Assembly: GCF_900182915.1 (NCBI RefSeq) | Contig: NZ_FXUG01000004.1 | Location: forward strand, 310,001 to 374,000 | Reading direction: 5' to 3' | DNA: 64,000 nt | From: Neorhodopirellula lusitana | GTDB lineage: Bacteria > Planctomycetota > Planctomycetia > Pirellulales > Pirellulaceae | Part shown: positions 35,881-44,033 of the stretch, piece by piece | How the letters are laid out: each line of letters starts with the position of its first letter | How positions within the stretch are numbered: position 1 is the first letter of the stretch | Notes under the pieces: generated by a model | The model's database searches: none | Told to the model about the DNA's origin: nothing | What the model saw: the letters and a program-made list of their open reading frames with translations, nothing else | Position numbers and translations under genes: made by a program

Positions 35881-35962
35881 GTTCGTGATAACTTCCTTGG
35901 CATGGTTCTAGGTTGCTGAACCGAGCAAGTGAACGGTCGTTAACCCACTGTTAATGGCGATT

Positions 35963-35991
35963 CCGGATCGCTGGATTCCCCAGCGAATCGG
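35963..35991. repeat. 12-bp imperfect hairpin, 5-base loop
   Basis: Arms CCGGATCGCTGG (35963-35974) and CCAGCGAATCGG (35980-35991) pair with one A-A mismatch and one G-T wobble around ATTCC. No T-run follows. It may be a structured leader or a small-RNA stem upstream of holA. Confidence 0.55.
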
Positions 35992-36235
35992 CAGAGTCTC
36001 CGAGCACAGCCCCACGAAATCGCAGTATCGACCACTGACACGGTTTTCGTTACCGTCGTGATACGTTCTTCGGATCGCAGCTTGCTTGTCGTGACCTGGT
36101 GACGTTGCCCCGATAACGCCAGCATTTGCCTGGATGCCAGTAGGTGAGTGGCTTGAACTGGGTTCTGACCGCCTATTTGCACCGACTCACGCTCCACGCC
36201 AGTACCTTTCCATCGATCTTTCATGGACGAGAGCC

Positions 36236-37285
36236 ATGCCCCGCCAGCACGCGTTCGAATACATCTCACAAACGACGCCCACCAGTGCCGGCAATTCCAT
36301 TGCGGTGCTGTATGGCAACGATTCCACTTTACGCCGATGGGCACTCGACACACTGGTCGCCGGCGGAGATTGGGCACAATTTGAAGGTGAAACCACCAAG
36401 TGGTCTGACCTGCGCGATGATCTCGCAACCGCATCCCTGTTTGACTTCGACGCTGGCGATAAACGCACCTTGGTGATTCGGTCGGCCGATAAATTCGTCA
36501 CCGCCAATCGCACCGAACTGGAAAAGTATGTCGCCGCGCCGGGTGATGCCGCCCGTCTGGTGTTGGAATTGGATTCCCTTGCAACCAACACTCGCCTGTA
36601 CAAAGCGACCGATAAGCATCACTTACTGGTCGCATGTGGTAACGCGACCGACACGAAAGTCGGGGTCACCGCTGCCACCCGTCGAAAGTTCTTGACCGGC
36701 CATGTCGCCAGTCGGCATCAAACCAAACTGTCCGCTGGTGCAGCGGACGCACTCGTCGAACTACTCGACGAGGACATCGGGATGCTGGACACCGAGATAG
36801 CGAAACTGGCGTTGTATGTCGATGTCGGTGGAAAGATCGAAGAATCGCTGGTGCGTGAAATCGTTTCAGGCTGGAAAGGCAAAACGGTTTGGCAGATCAC
36901 CGATGCGATTGCCAACGGCGATGCCGCGGAAGCAATTCGGCAACTCGACAAACTCTTCACCAGCGGTGAAAAAGCAATTGCATTGCTGCCCCAAATAGCT
37001 TGGTCGCTACGTCGCTTGGCGATGACGACGGTAGTCATCGAACACCGTGAACGCACCGGGCGAGCTTGGCAGTTCGAAGACGCGCTAGCGTCCGCAGGAA
37101 TCCGCCGTCCTAGCGAATTGCAGTCTGCCAAAAAACAACTTAAGACAATGGGACGGCCTCGCGCCAAACTGCTGCTGGGCTGGCTATTGGATGCCGACCT
37201 GCGGCTCAAGGGCACCCATAGCGCCGAAGGACGTGACCGCTTCATGCTAGAACAGCTTGTGCTGAAACTAGCCCAAGGTGCTTAG
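36236..37285 (+). CDS. holA: DNA polymerase III subunit delta
   Basis: 349 residues from the ATG at 36236 (MPRQHAFEYISQ), close to the usual ~340. It shows the delta pattern: VLYGNDSTLRRWALDTLV at the N-terminus, then LFDFDAGDKRTLVIRSADKF (the segment where delta meets the clamp), then DEDIGMLDTEIAKLALYVD (the conserved L-x2-E-I-x-K-L core of domain II) and the helical collar domain with LDKLFTSGEKAIALLPQIAW. Delta opens the beta clamp within the clamp loader. No partner replication genes are adjacent. An in-frame ATG at 36134 would add 34 residues that match nothing in the family. Confidence 0.9.
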   Translation: MPRQHAFEYISQTTPTSAGNSIAVLYGNDSTLRRWALDTLVAGGDWAQFEGETTKWSDLRDDLATASLFDFDAGDKRTLVIRSADKFVTANRTELEKYVAAPGDAARLVLELDSLATNTRLYKATDKHHLLVACGNATDTKVGVTAATRRKFLTGHVASRHQTKLSAGAADALVELLDEDIGMLDTEIAKLALYVDVGGKIEESLVREIVSGWKGKTVWQITDAIANGDAAEAIRQLDKLFTSGEKAIALLPQIAWSLRRLAMTTVVIEHRERTGRAWQFEDALASAGIRRPSELQSAKKQLKTMGRPRAKLLLGWLLDADLRLKGTHSAEGRDRFMLEQLVLKLAQGA

Positions 37286-37507
37286 CTGTTCATCTGCATT
37301 TAGCCAGCGTGACGGTGGCTCCGGAGCACGCACTGCCGGCTGGGATTGTCCCGATTTCTGCCGCTAGCGATGACCCAACCGAGAACAGTTCGTGCCAATG
37401 AGCCCAAGAGGCTAGGATGGCTTTCACTGACTGCTTCGCAAGGTCGCAGTCATCCCTCCTTGCTCCCACCGAAACCGCCCCTCCCAAACCCACCGGGCTA
37501 AGAATCC

Positions 37508-38932
37508 ATGGTCACCCAACACTTCCCAAAATTTGCCATCCGCTTGGCATTCACTTTCATCTTTGTTCTGAACTGCAATCAACCCGCTGAATCAGCAGAC
37601 CACAGTAATGATTCAGCAAAGCTAGTTGTTGAAAACCACGAGCCCAACTCGACGGTCCGGTACTCTGTCATCCTGTTACGAGGCACGCTGCCCACACAGA
37701 CTTCCGACTTCAAAATCATCAACGCGAATGCTCCCGCCAGTGCTGGCACCACAAAGGTTGTCACTCGAGACGGAAATTTTAAGGCTTTGGTTGAACTGTC
37801 ACCGGGCCGCAACGAGCTTCAACTCAGCGGCACCGGAATCGCTTCTCTGACTTTCCCCATTCACTACACACCACAAACCAATCCGCAATACATTCGATTG
37901 GTTTGGATGACGGACAAAGGCGGTGACACAAACTTTGCGACGCCCACCGACGACGTTGCGCAGAACTACGAGGCGCGACTTCGCACCGCAGCGCTGCTGA
38001 TGCAATCTTTCACCGCCGAGCGAATGCATGAGCTTGGCTACGGACGACGCACCTTTCGTTTGGAACGAGACGAAGCCGGCGAGGTGATCGTTCACACATG
38101 GAAGGGTCCTCTTTCCCGTGAAGAGTACTACGCACTAGGCGACAGCAATCGTTGGTGGCACCGCGTGCGACAATGGATCGATCAAGACCACACTGACGCA
38201 GCTGCGAAGAATGTCGTCCTGGCCGCATACACTCGCAAAGATCCAACAACGGGCAGGATGAAAGGCCACACGGCTCTGGGTGGGGCGAACCTTGGGCTAT
38301 TTGGTAGCGCGTCGGTATTTTCATGGCCGCAAAGCATTTCGCAAGCTGCCATTGTGTTCCAAAATGAAACCCAATACGACACCAGCAAAATCCACGATGA
38401 TAGTGTTAGTCACTCCGCAATTTGGGGACTCGCATCCACCACCATCGGTGCCACGCTCCACGAAACCGGCCACGCCCTTGGACTCCCCCACTGCCCCGAC
38501 CGATTCGGCATCATGAGCCGTGGGTTCGACCACTTCAACCGCTTTGCAACGTTTCAGGATCCCCGCAGTCGCCGCAACCGAAACCCGGTTGATTTCAATC
38601 GCGACCAAGAAGCATATTTCGCTCCAGAGAGCGCATCCTATCTACGGTGGAGTCCGTGGATGCAGCTTGACGCCTCCGAAACCGCGTCATCGACCAGACC
38701 GACCATTGAGGTCAACGATTCGACCATCCAAGTTCATTGCGAATCGGGCATCGGCTGGATCGGATTCCACGCCAAGGATCAGATTCGGGCGTTCCGCGAG
38801 TTTGCCCCCGGCGAACTACCGACAACCGTCACCCTCAAACGCGACGAAATTGATGCTGAACTGAAAGGGATAAAACTGCAACAAATTCGAGCAATCAGTT
38901 CTGATGGCGTCGAATCAGGCAAACGCATTTAG
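37508..38932 (+). CDS. Secreted metzincin-type zinc metallopeptidase
   Basis: 474 residues with a signal peptide (residues 1-28, FAIRLAFTFIFVLNC). The zinc motif HETGHALGLPH spans 318-328: His318, His322 and His328 as ligands and Glu319 as the general base. FGIMSRG a few residues later supplies the metzincin Met-turn. The arrangement and the GFDHFNRF segment recall the putative metallopeptidase family PF12044. The N-terminal ~120 residues are beta-rich (YSVILLRGTLPTQTSDFKII), and the C-terminal ~100 residues look like another beta domain. It is probably a periplasmic or secreted endopeptidase; the substrate is unknown. It is convergent with the next gene, with 48 bp between the stops. Confidence 0.85.
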   Translation: MVTQHFPKFAIRLAFTFIFVLNCNQPAESADHSNDSAKLVVENHEPNSTVRYSVILLRGTLPTQTSDFKIINANAPASAGTTKVVTRDGNFKALVELSPGRNELQLSGTGIASLTFPIHYTPQTNPQYIRLVWMTDKGGDTNFATPTDDVAQNYEARLRTAALLMQSFTAERMHELGYGRRTFRLERDEAGEVIVHTWKGPLSREEYYALGDSNRWWHRVRQWIDQDHTDAAAKNVVLAAYTRKDPTTGRMKGHTALGGANLGLFGSASVFSWPQSISQAAIVFQNETQYDTSKIHDDSVSHSAIWGLASTTIGATLHETGHALGLPHCPDRFGIMSRGFDHFNRFATFQDPRSRRNRNPVDFNRDQEAYFAPESASYLRWSPWMQLDASETASSTRPTIEVNDSTIQVHCESGIGWIGFHAKDQIRAFREFAPGELPTTVTLKRDEIDAELKGIKLQQIRAISSDGVESGKRI

Positions 38933-38980
38933 CCCCGCCGTTGGGAAGGCACCCAACGACAGTGAGTCGATCCGGTCAGC

Positions 38981-41200
38981 CTAACGCTTGACTGTCTCTT
39001 GTCGCTGAATGACTCTTGGGATCGTCAACCGAAACTTAGCACCTTGACCAACTTCGGATTCAACGGTGATCGAACCGCCGTAGCTCTCGACGGTTCGTTT
39101 AATAATCGAAAGACCAATCCCGCTACCTGCCCGAGGGCCCACCTTGGGCTGCAGCGTTTGAAAGATATTGAAAATTCTTTCTTGAGATCGGAGCGGGATC
39201 CCCGGCCCATCATCCGTGACGAGGAAGCACATGCTTGCGTCGTCCATTTCGCAGGTGACGGCGACCTTACCATCGTCACGATCGTGATGTTTGATCGCGT
39301 TATCGATCAGGTTCCTTAGACAGGTTTGCAACGGAGTTTTAAGCGTTGTGATGATCGGCAGGTTAAAAGCTTGAACCCGAAACCCTGCTGGCTTGTCCAA
39401 GATTTCAATCACCGACTCCGTCATCGCCTGAGTATCAACCTCGGTAACCTTCTCGCTGATGCGTCCTACACGAGAATAGGCCAACAGATCGGTCAACAAA
39501 GATTGCATCACTCCGATGCGACCAATGATCATGCTGAGGTGCTTCTTTGAATCTTCGGGAAGTTGATCTGATGCATCCTCCACAACCCAATTCGCTAGAT
39601 TTTCGATGCCCCGCAGTGGTGAACGAAGATCGTGCGAAGCCACATAGGCAAAATCATCTAGGTCTCGGTTACTCCGTTCGAGTTCCTGGATCTGCTGGCG
39701 AATCGTTTGGTCTTTTTGTTTTTGATCGGAGATATCTCGTACGACGACCGCCATGAAAGTACGCCCTTCGTCTTCCCATGCCGACGAAGTCACGTCGGCG
39801 GGGAACGTCGTGCTATCAGCCCGCTTGCAATCAAACTCATCTTTGATTGCGACACTACTTTGGTCGAGTGAACCTGGAGGCCCCGCTGACAAGGCTGGTG
39901 AGGCATCAACGAAAAACTCTGGCAAGGAGCGTGACAGTAGTTGCTGACTGGGAGCCCCAAAAACCGCTTCAGCCGCTGGGTTTGCGTACAGCACCCGCTG
40001 ATCCCCGTCGACCAAAAGAATCGGATCAAGCGAGGTATCAAACACAGCCCGAAACTGCTTCTCCGTTCGCCGATAGGCCGCAGTCATCTGAGTCGCCAAT
40101 GCCTTCGCAGTACGTTGCTGGGTACCGATGGTGCCGATCACGTAAAACAACAGCAGATCAATGAGCAAACCGCCACAACCGACCAGGAAGCTTGGCCAGC
40201 TTTCAGTGCGACTGACAAACCCCTGTTCAGATTCAAAAGTCAAAGTCCAGGATCGGCCGTGAAGCTTCAACTCCCGCTGACTTTTAAAATCAGGTTGATG
40301 AGGCTCAGCCCCGAAGGCATCGTGGTTTTCACTTTCGTACATCAACGACTCAGATGACGGTTGCACCGAGTCATAGATCCGAAAGTTAATGTCCGGCACC
40401 CCGGATTGTAGGATTCCGTGCATCAAATCCGCGGCGCGGAAAGGAGCGTAGACAAATCCAGTGGCCGCTGCGCGACGGCGCTCAACCGTGTCGACTGGCA
40501 AAGCCGGATCAAAGAGTGGCAGATAGACCAGGAATCCCTTCTGAGTATCTTTTTCGGTTTCCTGGACGAGCGTCACCATTCCCGAAACCGCGGGATTCCC
40601 AGTGTCGATTGCGTGCATAGCCGCGGCCCGGCGGGTCGGCTCGGAACACATGTCGTAGCCAAAAGCTCGCTGGTTTCGCCAATCAAACGGCTCGAGAAAA
40701 ACGATCGCGGTATAAAAGTCGCGTTCGCCGGCGGGACGGATCTGGAAATCAGGGAAACCTTCTTGCCGGATCAAACGTTCGAACTCCTCCTTCTCTTCTG
40801 GTTCAACGATCAAGGAAACCCCCATTCCTTGAATGCCCGGATAGAACCGCTGCAATTGAGAGTTCGTGACATAGACCCGCCATTCTTCACGTGTGACCGA
40901 TTTGGACGAGTTATACAGTCCAATCCCACCGCGAAGCACTTGCTCGTACTCCAGCATCCGCTGGTCGATCGCCTTCAGAACTTGATCGACCCGAAAGTCA
41001 AAACGATCGCGTGCGCGTCGCTGAATGTATTGATTTGACAATGACCAAGCCACGGCGGTCAAAGCCAACGAAACGATCAGGATCAACCACGCGGCCCAGT
41101 GCGATTGCAATGTGGACCGGACCCGCCCAGAGGTTAAGAATGGCTGGTTTGAAAGTTCGTCACCTCGCATCGAAATAGTCGCCACCTCTGCGTTTCGCAT
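38981..41200 (-). CDS. CHASE-PAS sensor histidine kinase
   Basis: 739 residues. TM1 lies near 37-56 (AAWLILIVSLALTAVAWSLS). The extracytoplasmic CHASE domain (~65-300) carries GIGLYNSSKSVTREEWR and ERDFYTAIVFLEPFDW, followed by TM2 (FLVGCGGLLIDLLLFYVIGT). A PAS domain follows (FRAVFDTSLDPILLVDGDQR). HisKA has ASHDLRSPLRG with His523 as phospho-acceptor, and the ATPase domain shows NLIDNAIKHH, TDDGPGIP and GSGIGLSI. CHASE domains bind small ligands such as cytokinin-like molecules or peptides in characterised members; the ligand here is unknown. No response regulator is adjacent, so this is an orphan kinase. The start could also be the Met at 41170. Confidence 0.93.
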   Translation of the reverse strand: MRNAEVATISMRGDELSNQPFLTSGRVRSTLQSHWAAWLILIVSLALTAVAWSLSNQYIQRRARDRFDFRVDQVLKAIDQRMLEYEQVLRGGIGLYNSSKSVTREEWRVYVTNSQLQRFYPGIQGMGVSLIVEPEEKEEFERLIRQEGFPDFQIRPAGERDFYTAIVFLEPFDWRNQRAFGYDMCSEPTRRAAAMHAIDTGNPAVSGMVTLVQETEKDTQKGFLVYLPLFDPALPVDTVERRRAAATGFVYAPFRAADLMHGILQSGVPDINFRIYDSVQPSSESLMYESENHDAFGAEPHQPDFKSQRELKLHGRSWTLTFESEQGFVSRTESWPSFLVGCGGLLIDLLLFYVIGTIGTQQRTAKALATQMTAAYRRTEKQFRAVFDTSLDPILLVDGDQRVLYANPAAEAVFGAPSQQLLSRSLPEFFVDASPALSAGPPGSLDQSSVAIKDEFDCKRADSTTFPADVTSSAWEDEGRTFMAVVVRDISDQKQKDQTIRQQIQELERSNRDLDDFAYVASHDLRSPLRGIENLANWVVEDASDQLPEDSKKHLSMIIGRIGVMQSLLTDLLAYSRVGRISEKVTEVDTQAMTESVIEILDKPAGFRVQAFNLPIITTLKTPLQTCLRNLIDNAIKHHDRDDGKVAVTCEMDDASMCFLVTDDGPGIPLRSQERIFNIFQTLQPKVGPRAGSGIGLSIIKRTVESYGGSITVESEVGQGAKFRLTIPRVIQRQETVKR

Positions 41201-41430
41201 CGCTGTTGTTGATTTGCAAGCACCGAATTACGAATACAAAATCGCGAACATTCGCGATATCGAGCTGCCGCCTCATTTTCCGTATTTCACAGAAGTTCAG
41301 TGAATTCGGTCATTGGATAATGCCCGCGGGCAACGGCGACAAGCGGGCAAATTTCGCACACGCTTACTACTTTTCAACCACGTCGAAGACCGCAGCGGTA
41401 AACCACCTTGGTTCGCATTCATTCCCAAAG

Positions 41431-42915
41431 CTACCGGCTTCGACGGTCCACACCCGTGGGCGACGATGTATCACTCCCACCGTCCTGCCGTCTTCCCGCT
41501 GTGTTACCTGGATCGGTACTTCGCCGTCCAGCCAGATAGTCGTTCAAGCGACGGCCATAGGTTGGACCATTCGGACCAGGCGCGACCAAGAACACGGTCC
41601 CCAGTCCAAATACCAATCCCGCCATGATGGATCCCAGTGCGGTCATGGATCCTGACATACCCTCGGGTGAATCCCCAACCTGTGGCGGCCCAAGTTCAGT
41701 TAGCAGATTCGTTGACAGTGCGGCCGATCGACTTGCCTGTGCCTCACTAAGGGACGCTTCCGCGTTGCCCAGCAAGGTCGTCAAAGCTCGGACTTCCGCG
41801 TCCAACTTGGAGTAACTGGTCCGGACGCCTGCAAGTTTATTCAGTTTGTCATTCAATGTGTCTTGCTGCTCACGAAGGCGAGCCACCCGATCTCGACTCA
41901 GTTGCAACTTCGGCAACATCGCTCTCAAAGAAGCTTTGGCTTCCTCGTGCATGCGTTGAGCGATTTCACGTTCGATTGTGATCGCGGCCCGACGACGCGG
42001 ATGCTCTTTGGTGTAAACACTGGCTAGTTTGCTAGATTCAAGCTGCGCGTCAATCATTCCGTCCTTCAAACGCTGCAGCGATGGTTGGCTCGACAGCAAA
42101 TCATCACCACTGATCAATAAATGACGAGCGTCCTTTGATCCGGCCTGCAAAACGCGGTACAGCGACTCAAGTCGCTCCATCTCAAGTTGAGCGATCTGCA
42201 ATTCACGCACGTTTTCCTGCATCGTCCGGCGGTTTGCACCATCACCGGAAATTGTATCGTTCAAATTCCGCAACTCACCAAGGTCCGACCCAACTTGAAT
42301 CTCAACCTTCTTCATTCGTGCTAAGGCAGAATCCAGCTTTTGGCGAGCCAGATCGCGTGCGTGGGTCAGTTCCACAATCACGCTGTCCGCCCGTATACGC
42401 CGGACTTCCCGAAGGTGAGCGGTCAGGTTATCGAGCATGATGCCACAAAACTCGCCAGCCCGCTCTTGAGTTTCCGCCTCGACGGTCAAGTAAACCATCT
42501 CGGTGTTTCCAAATTCGCTTCCTTGCGGTGCCACCACGTTGACACACTCGGTCGCCACGCTATCAACCACGCGTGAAGTGGGATAACTGGAATCAGCACC
42601 ACCATCGGGTGGCCCAATTTGGCGTAGTGCAGCGGCAACAACTTCAGGATTCTGTGCCATTTCAAGAATCGTTTCCTGAGCGGCTTTTAGTTCTGTTTGA
42701 CTGGCAAAGCGGCCCAAGCGATCGACGGCACCATTCGCTTCGTCACGCAAAACCAACGGTTGCCGTGCCGACCAACGGTCCTTCGATAGAATCGCGACCC
42801 CGACTCCACAAATACCGAACAAGACAGCCGAGCCCACCCACAACGGGGCGAACATGACCAGCACGTTGCGAAGATGTTTCCAAGGAATAGGCGTAGTCGT
42901 CGGTGCGGCAGACAT
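41431..42915 (-). CDS. Wzz/GumC-like polysaccharide chain-length protein
   Basis: 494 residues with an N-terminal TM (VLVMFAPLWVGSAVLFGICG, about 18-37) and a second TM near the C-terminus (MTALGSIMAGLVFGLGTVFL). Between them is a long helical, coiled-coil-rich periplasmic region (TELKAAQETILEMAQNPEVV; LQLSRDRVARLREQQDTLND) of the kind found in Wzz/GumC/ExoP chain-length regulators. The typical G-rich and tyrosine-kinase modules at the C-terminus are absent; a Gly/Arg/Ser-rich tail of ~45 residues (SDTSSPTGVDRRSR at the end) takes their place. It probably controls the length of an exported polysaccharide. No wza or wzc gene is nearby. Confidence 0.78.
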   Translation of the reverse strand: MSAAPTTTPIPWKHLRNVLVMFAPLWVGSAVLFGICGVGVAILSKDRWSARQPLVLRDEANGAVDRLGRFASQTELKAAQETILEMAQNPEVVAAALRQIGPPDGGADSSYPTSRVVDSVATECVNVVAPQGSEFGNTEMVYLTVEAETQERAGEFCGIMLDNLTAHLREVRRIRADSVIVELTHARDLARQKLDSALARMKKVEIQVGSDLGELRNLNDTISGDGANRRTMQENVRELQIAQLEMERLESLYRVLQAGSKDARHLLISGDDLLSSQPSLQRLKDGMIDAQLESSKLASVYTKEHPRRRAAITIEREIAQRMHEEAKASLRAMLPKLQLSRDRVARLREQQDTLNDKLNKLAGVRTSYSKLDAEVRALTTLLGNAEASLSEAQASRSAALSTNLLTELGPPQVGDSPEGMSGSMTALGSIMAGLVFGLGTVFLVAPGPNGPTYGRRLNDYLAGRRSTDPGNTAGRRQDGGSDTSSPTGVDRRSR

Positions 42916-43109
42916 GGCGGAACAGAGTTAGCTAAGGAGGTGTAGCAAGATCGGAGCATCAATAGAAATGTCCGTGCAACACTAGGACGCGACCACCGCA
43001 CGACCGAAATTGAAGTTTGCCGAGACTACCCAACCCAACCGGAATCGGTGTCACAAATAACAGTGATATCGATTGTGAGGATCACGCCTCGCGTCAACGG
43101 GTCTTGCGA

Positions 43110-43943
43110 CTAAGACGGCCGAACACGAGACACTTCGCCACTTTGACAACGGGCTATGCCATTGCGTGTCCGGATCAAGAGTTCGCCGGTTGAGGAGATT
43201 CCCTCGCAAATACCTTCCACATGCGCGCCGTTAATCCAGCATCGCACTTGCGACCCTTTTAACACGCAGCGTTTTGTGAACTCGGTGATCGCTTCGTCAT
43301 GCTTTTCCTCGTCATCACCGAACTGGCTAACCACCGCAGGCACAATCTCGGTTAACAACTCCGACCTTGAAATCACCTTGCCGGTTGCTTCCACAACTGA
43401 TGAGGTCTGAACGCCCTCGATCGCCGGGCTCGATCCCACGTTGATTCCGATCCCAACGATTGCAACGGTCTCAGGATTATCGACTGCCGTGGACTCGTCC
43501 CGAGGAACACTGACGCTCTCGATCAAAATGCCGCCGACTTTACAACCATTCATCCAAATATCATTGGGCCATTTCAAAGCGCACGATGTCGGACCGGCAA
43601 CAAACTCGATCGATTGAGCAATCGCGACACCGACTGCGATCGAAAGCAAACGATGGACGCCGCTGCTAATTAACGAAAACGCCAGACCATCGGTTTGTGC
43701 CGTCCAATTCCGACCTTGCCGACCTCGCCCCGAAGTCTGACAATCGGTAATCACCAACCGAGGAAGTTGCTCTCGCCAATTCGACGTTGCATCTCCCATG
43801 TTCGCTCGCAACCAGTCCACAGCCTCCGAGTTGGTGGACCCCAGTTCCGCACGATGGTCACTTGAGGCAATCACCCCGTCGGTCATCAATCGGTTGACCA
43901 CGCGACGGATCGCGTCATCTTTCGGGTCGGACGAATGCGGCAT
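43110..43943 (-). CDS. birA: Biotin--[acetyl-CoA-carboxylase] ligase
   Basis: 277 residues from the ATG at 43943 (MPHSSDPKDDAIRR); a TTG one codon earlier is unlikely to matter. Ligase motifs occur in order: GSTNSEAVDW, the biotinyl-AMP loop GRGRQGRNW, LKWPNDIWMNGCKVGGILIE and IVGIGINV. The C-terminal SH3-like module is present (GSQVRCWINGAHVEGICEGI). The N-terminus has only ~30 residues before the catalytic core, too short for the winged-helix repressor domain of E. coli BirA. It is therefore the mono-functional class, which attaches biotin to carboxylase carrier proteins but does not bind DNA. Confidence 0.94.
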   Translation of the reverse strand: MPHSSDPKDDAIRRVVNRLMTDGVIASSDHRAELGSTNSEAVDWLRANMGDATSNWREQLPRLVITDCQTSGRGRQGRNWTAQTDGLAFSLISSGVHRLLSIAVGVAIAQSIEFVAGPTSCALKWPNDIWMNGCKVGGILIESVSVPRDESTAVDNPETVAIVGIGINVGSSPAIEGVQTSSVVEATGKVISRSELLTEIVPAVVSQFGDDEEKHDEAITEFTKRCVLKGSQVRCWINGAHVEGICEGISSTGELLIRTRNGIARCQSGEVSRVRPS

Positions 43944-44033
43944 CAAGCTGTTTCAAAATCACGGACTGGGCGACGGAAGTGACGAACCCCAACAGTGTAA
44001 GCAGCCAAACCCGAACTGGGCTACTGGTAGCGT

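Larger units (their letters stand above)
35704..36235. other. Intergenic region (532 bp) with two strong inverted repeats
   Basis: Between the Met-rich gene and holA, both on +. No gene is supported on either strand; the 164-codon - frame at 35940-36434 is mostly the shadow of holA. It contains GGTCCC-GATT-GGGACC (35865-35880) and a 12-bp imperfect stem at 35963-35991. It probably carries the pil-like operon terminator and the holA promoter, and it could hold a small RNA. Confidence 0.55.

Noticed and set aside
35940-36434. 164-codon - strand frame across the holA start
   Set aside because: Partly antisense to holA and without recognisable motif, signal or ribosome-binding site.
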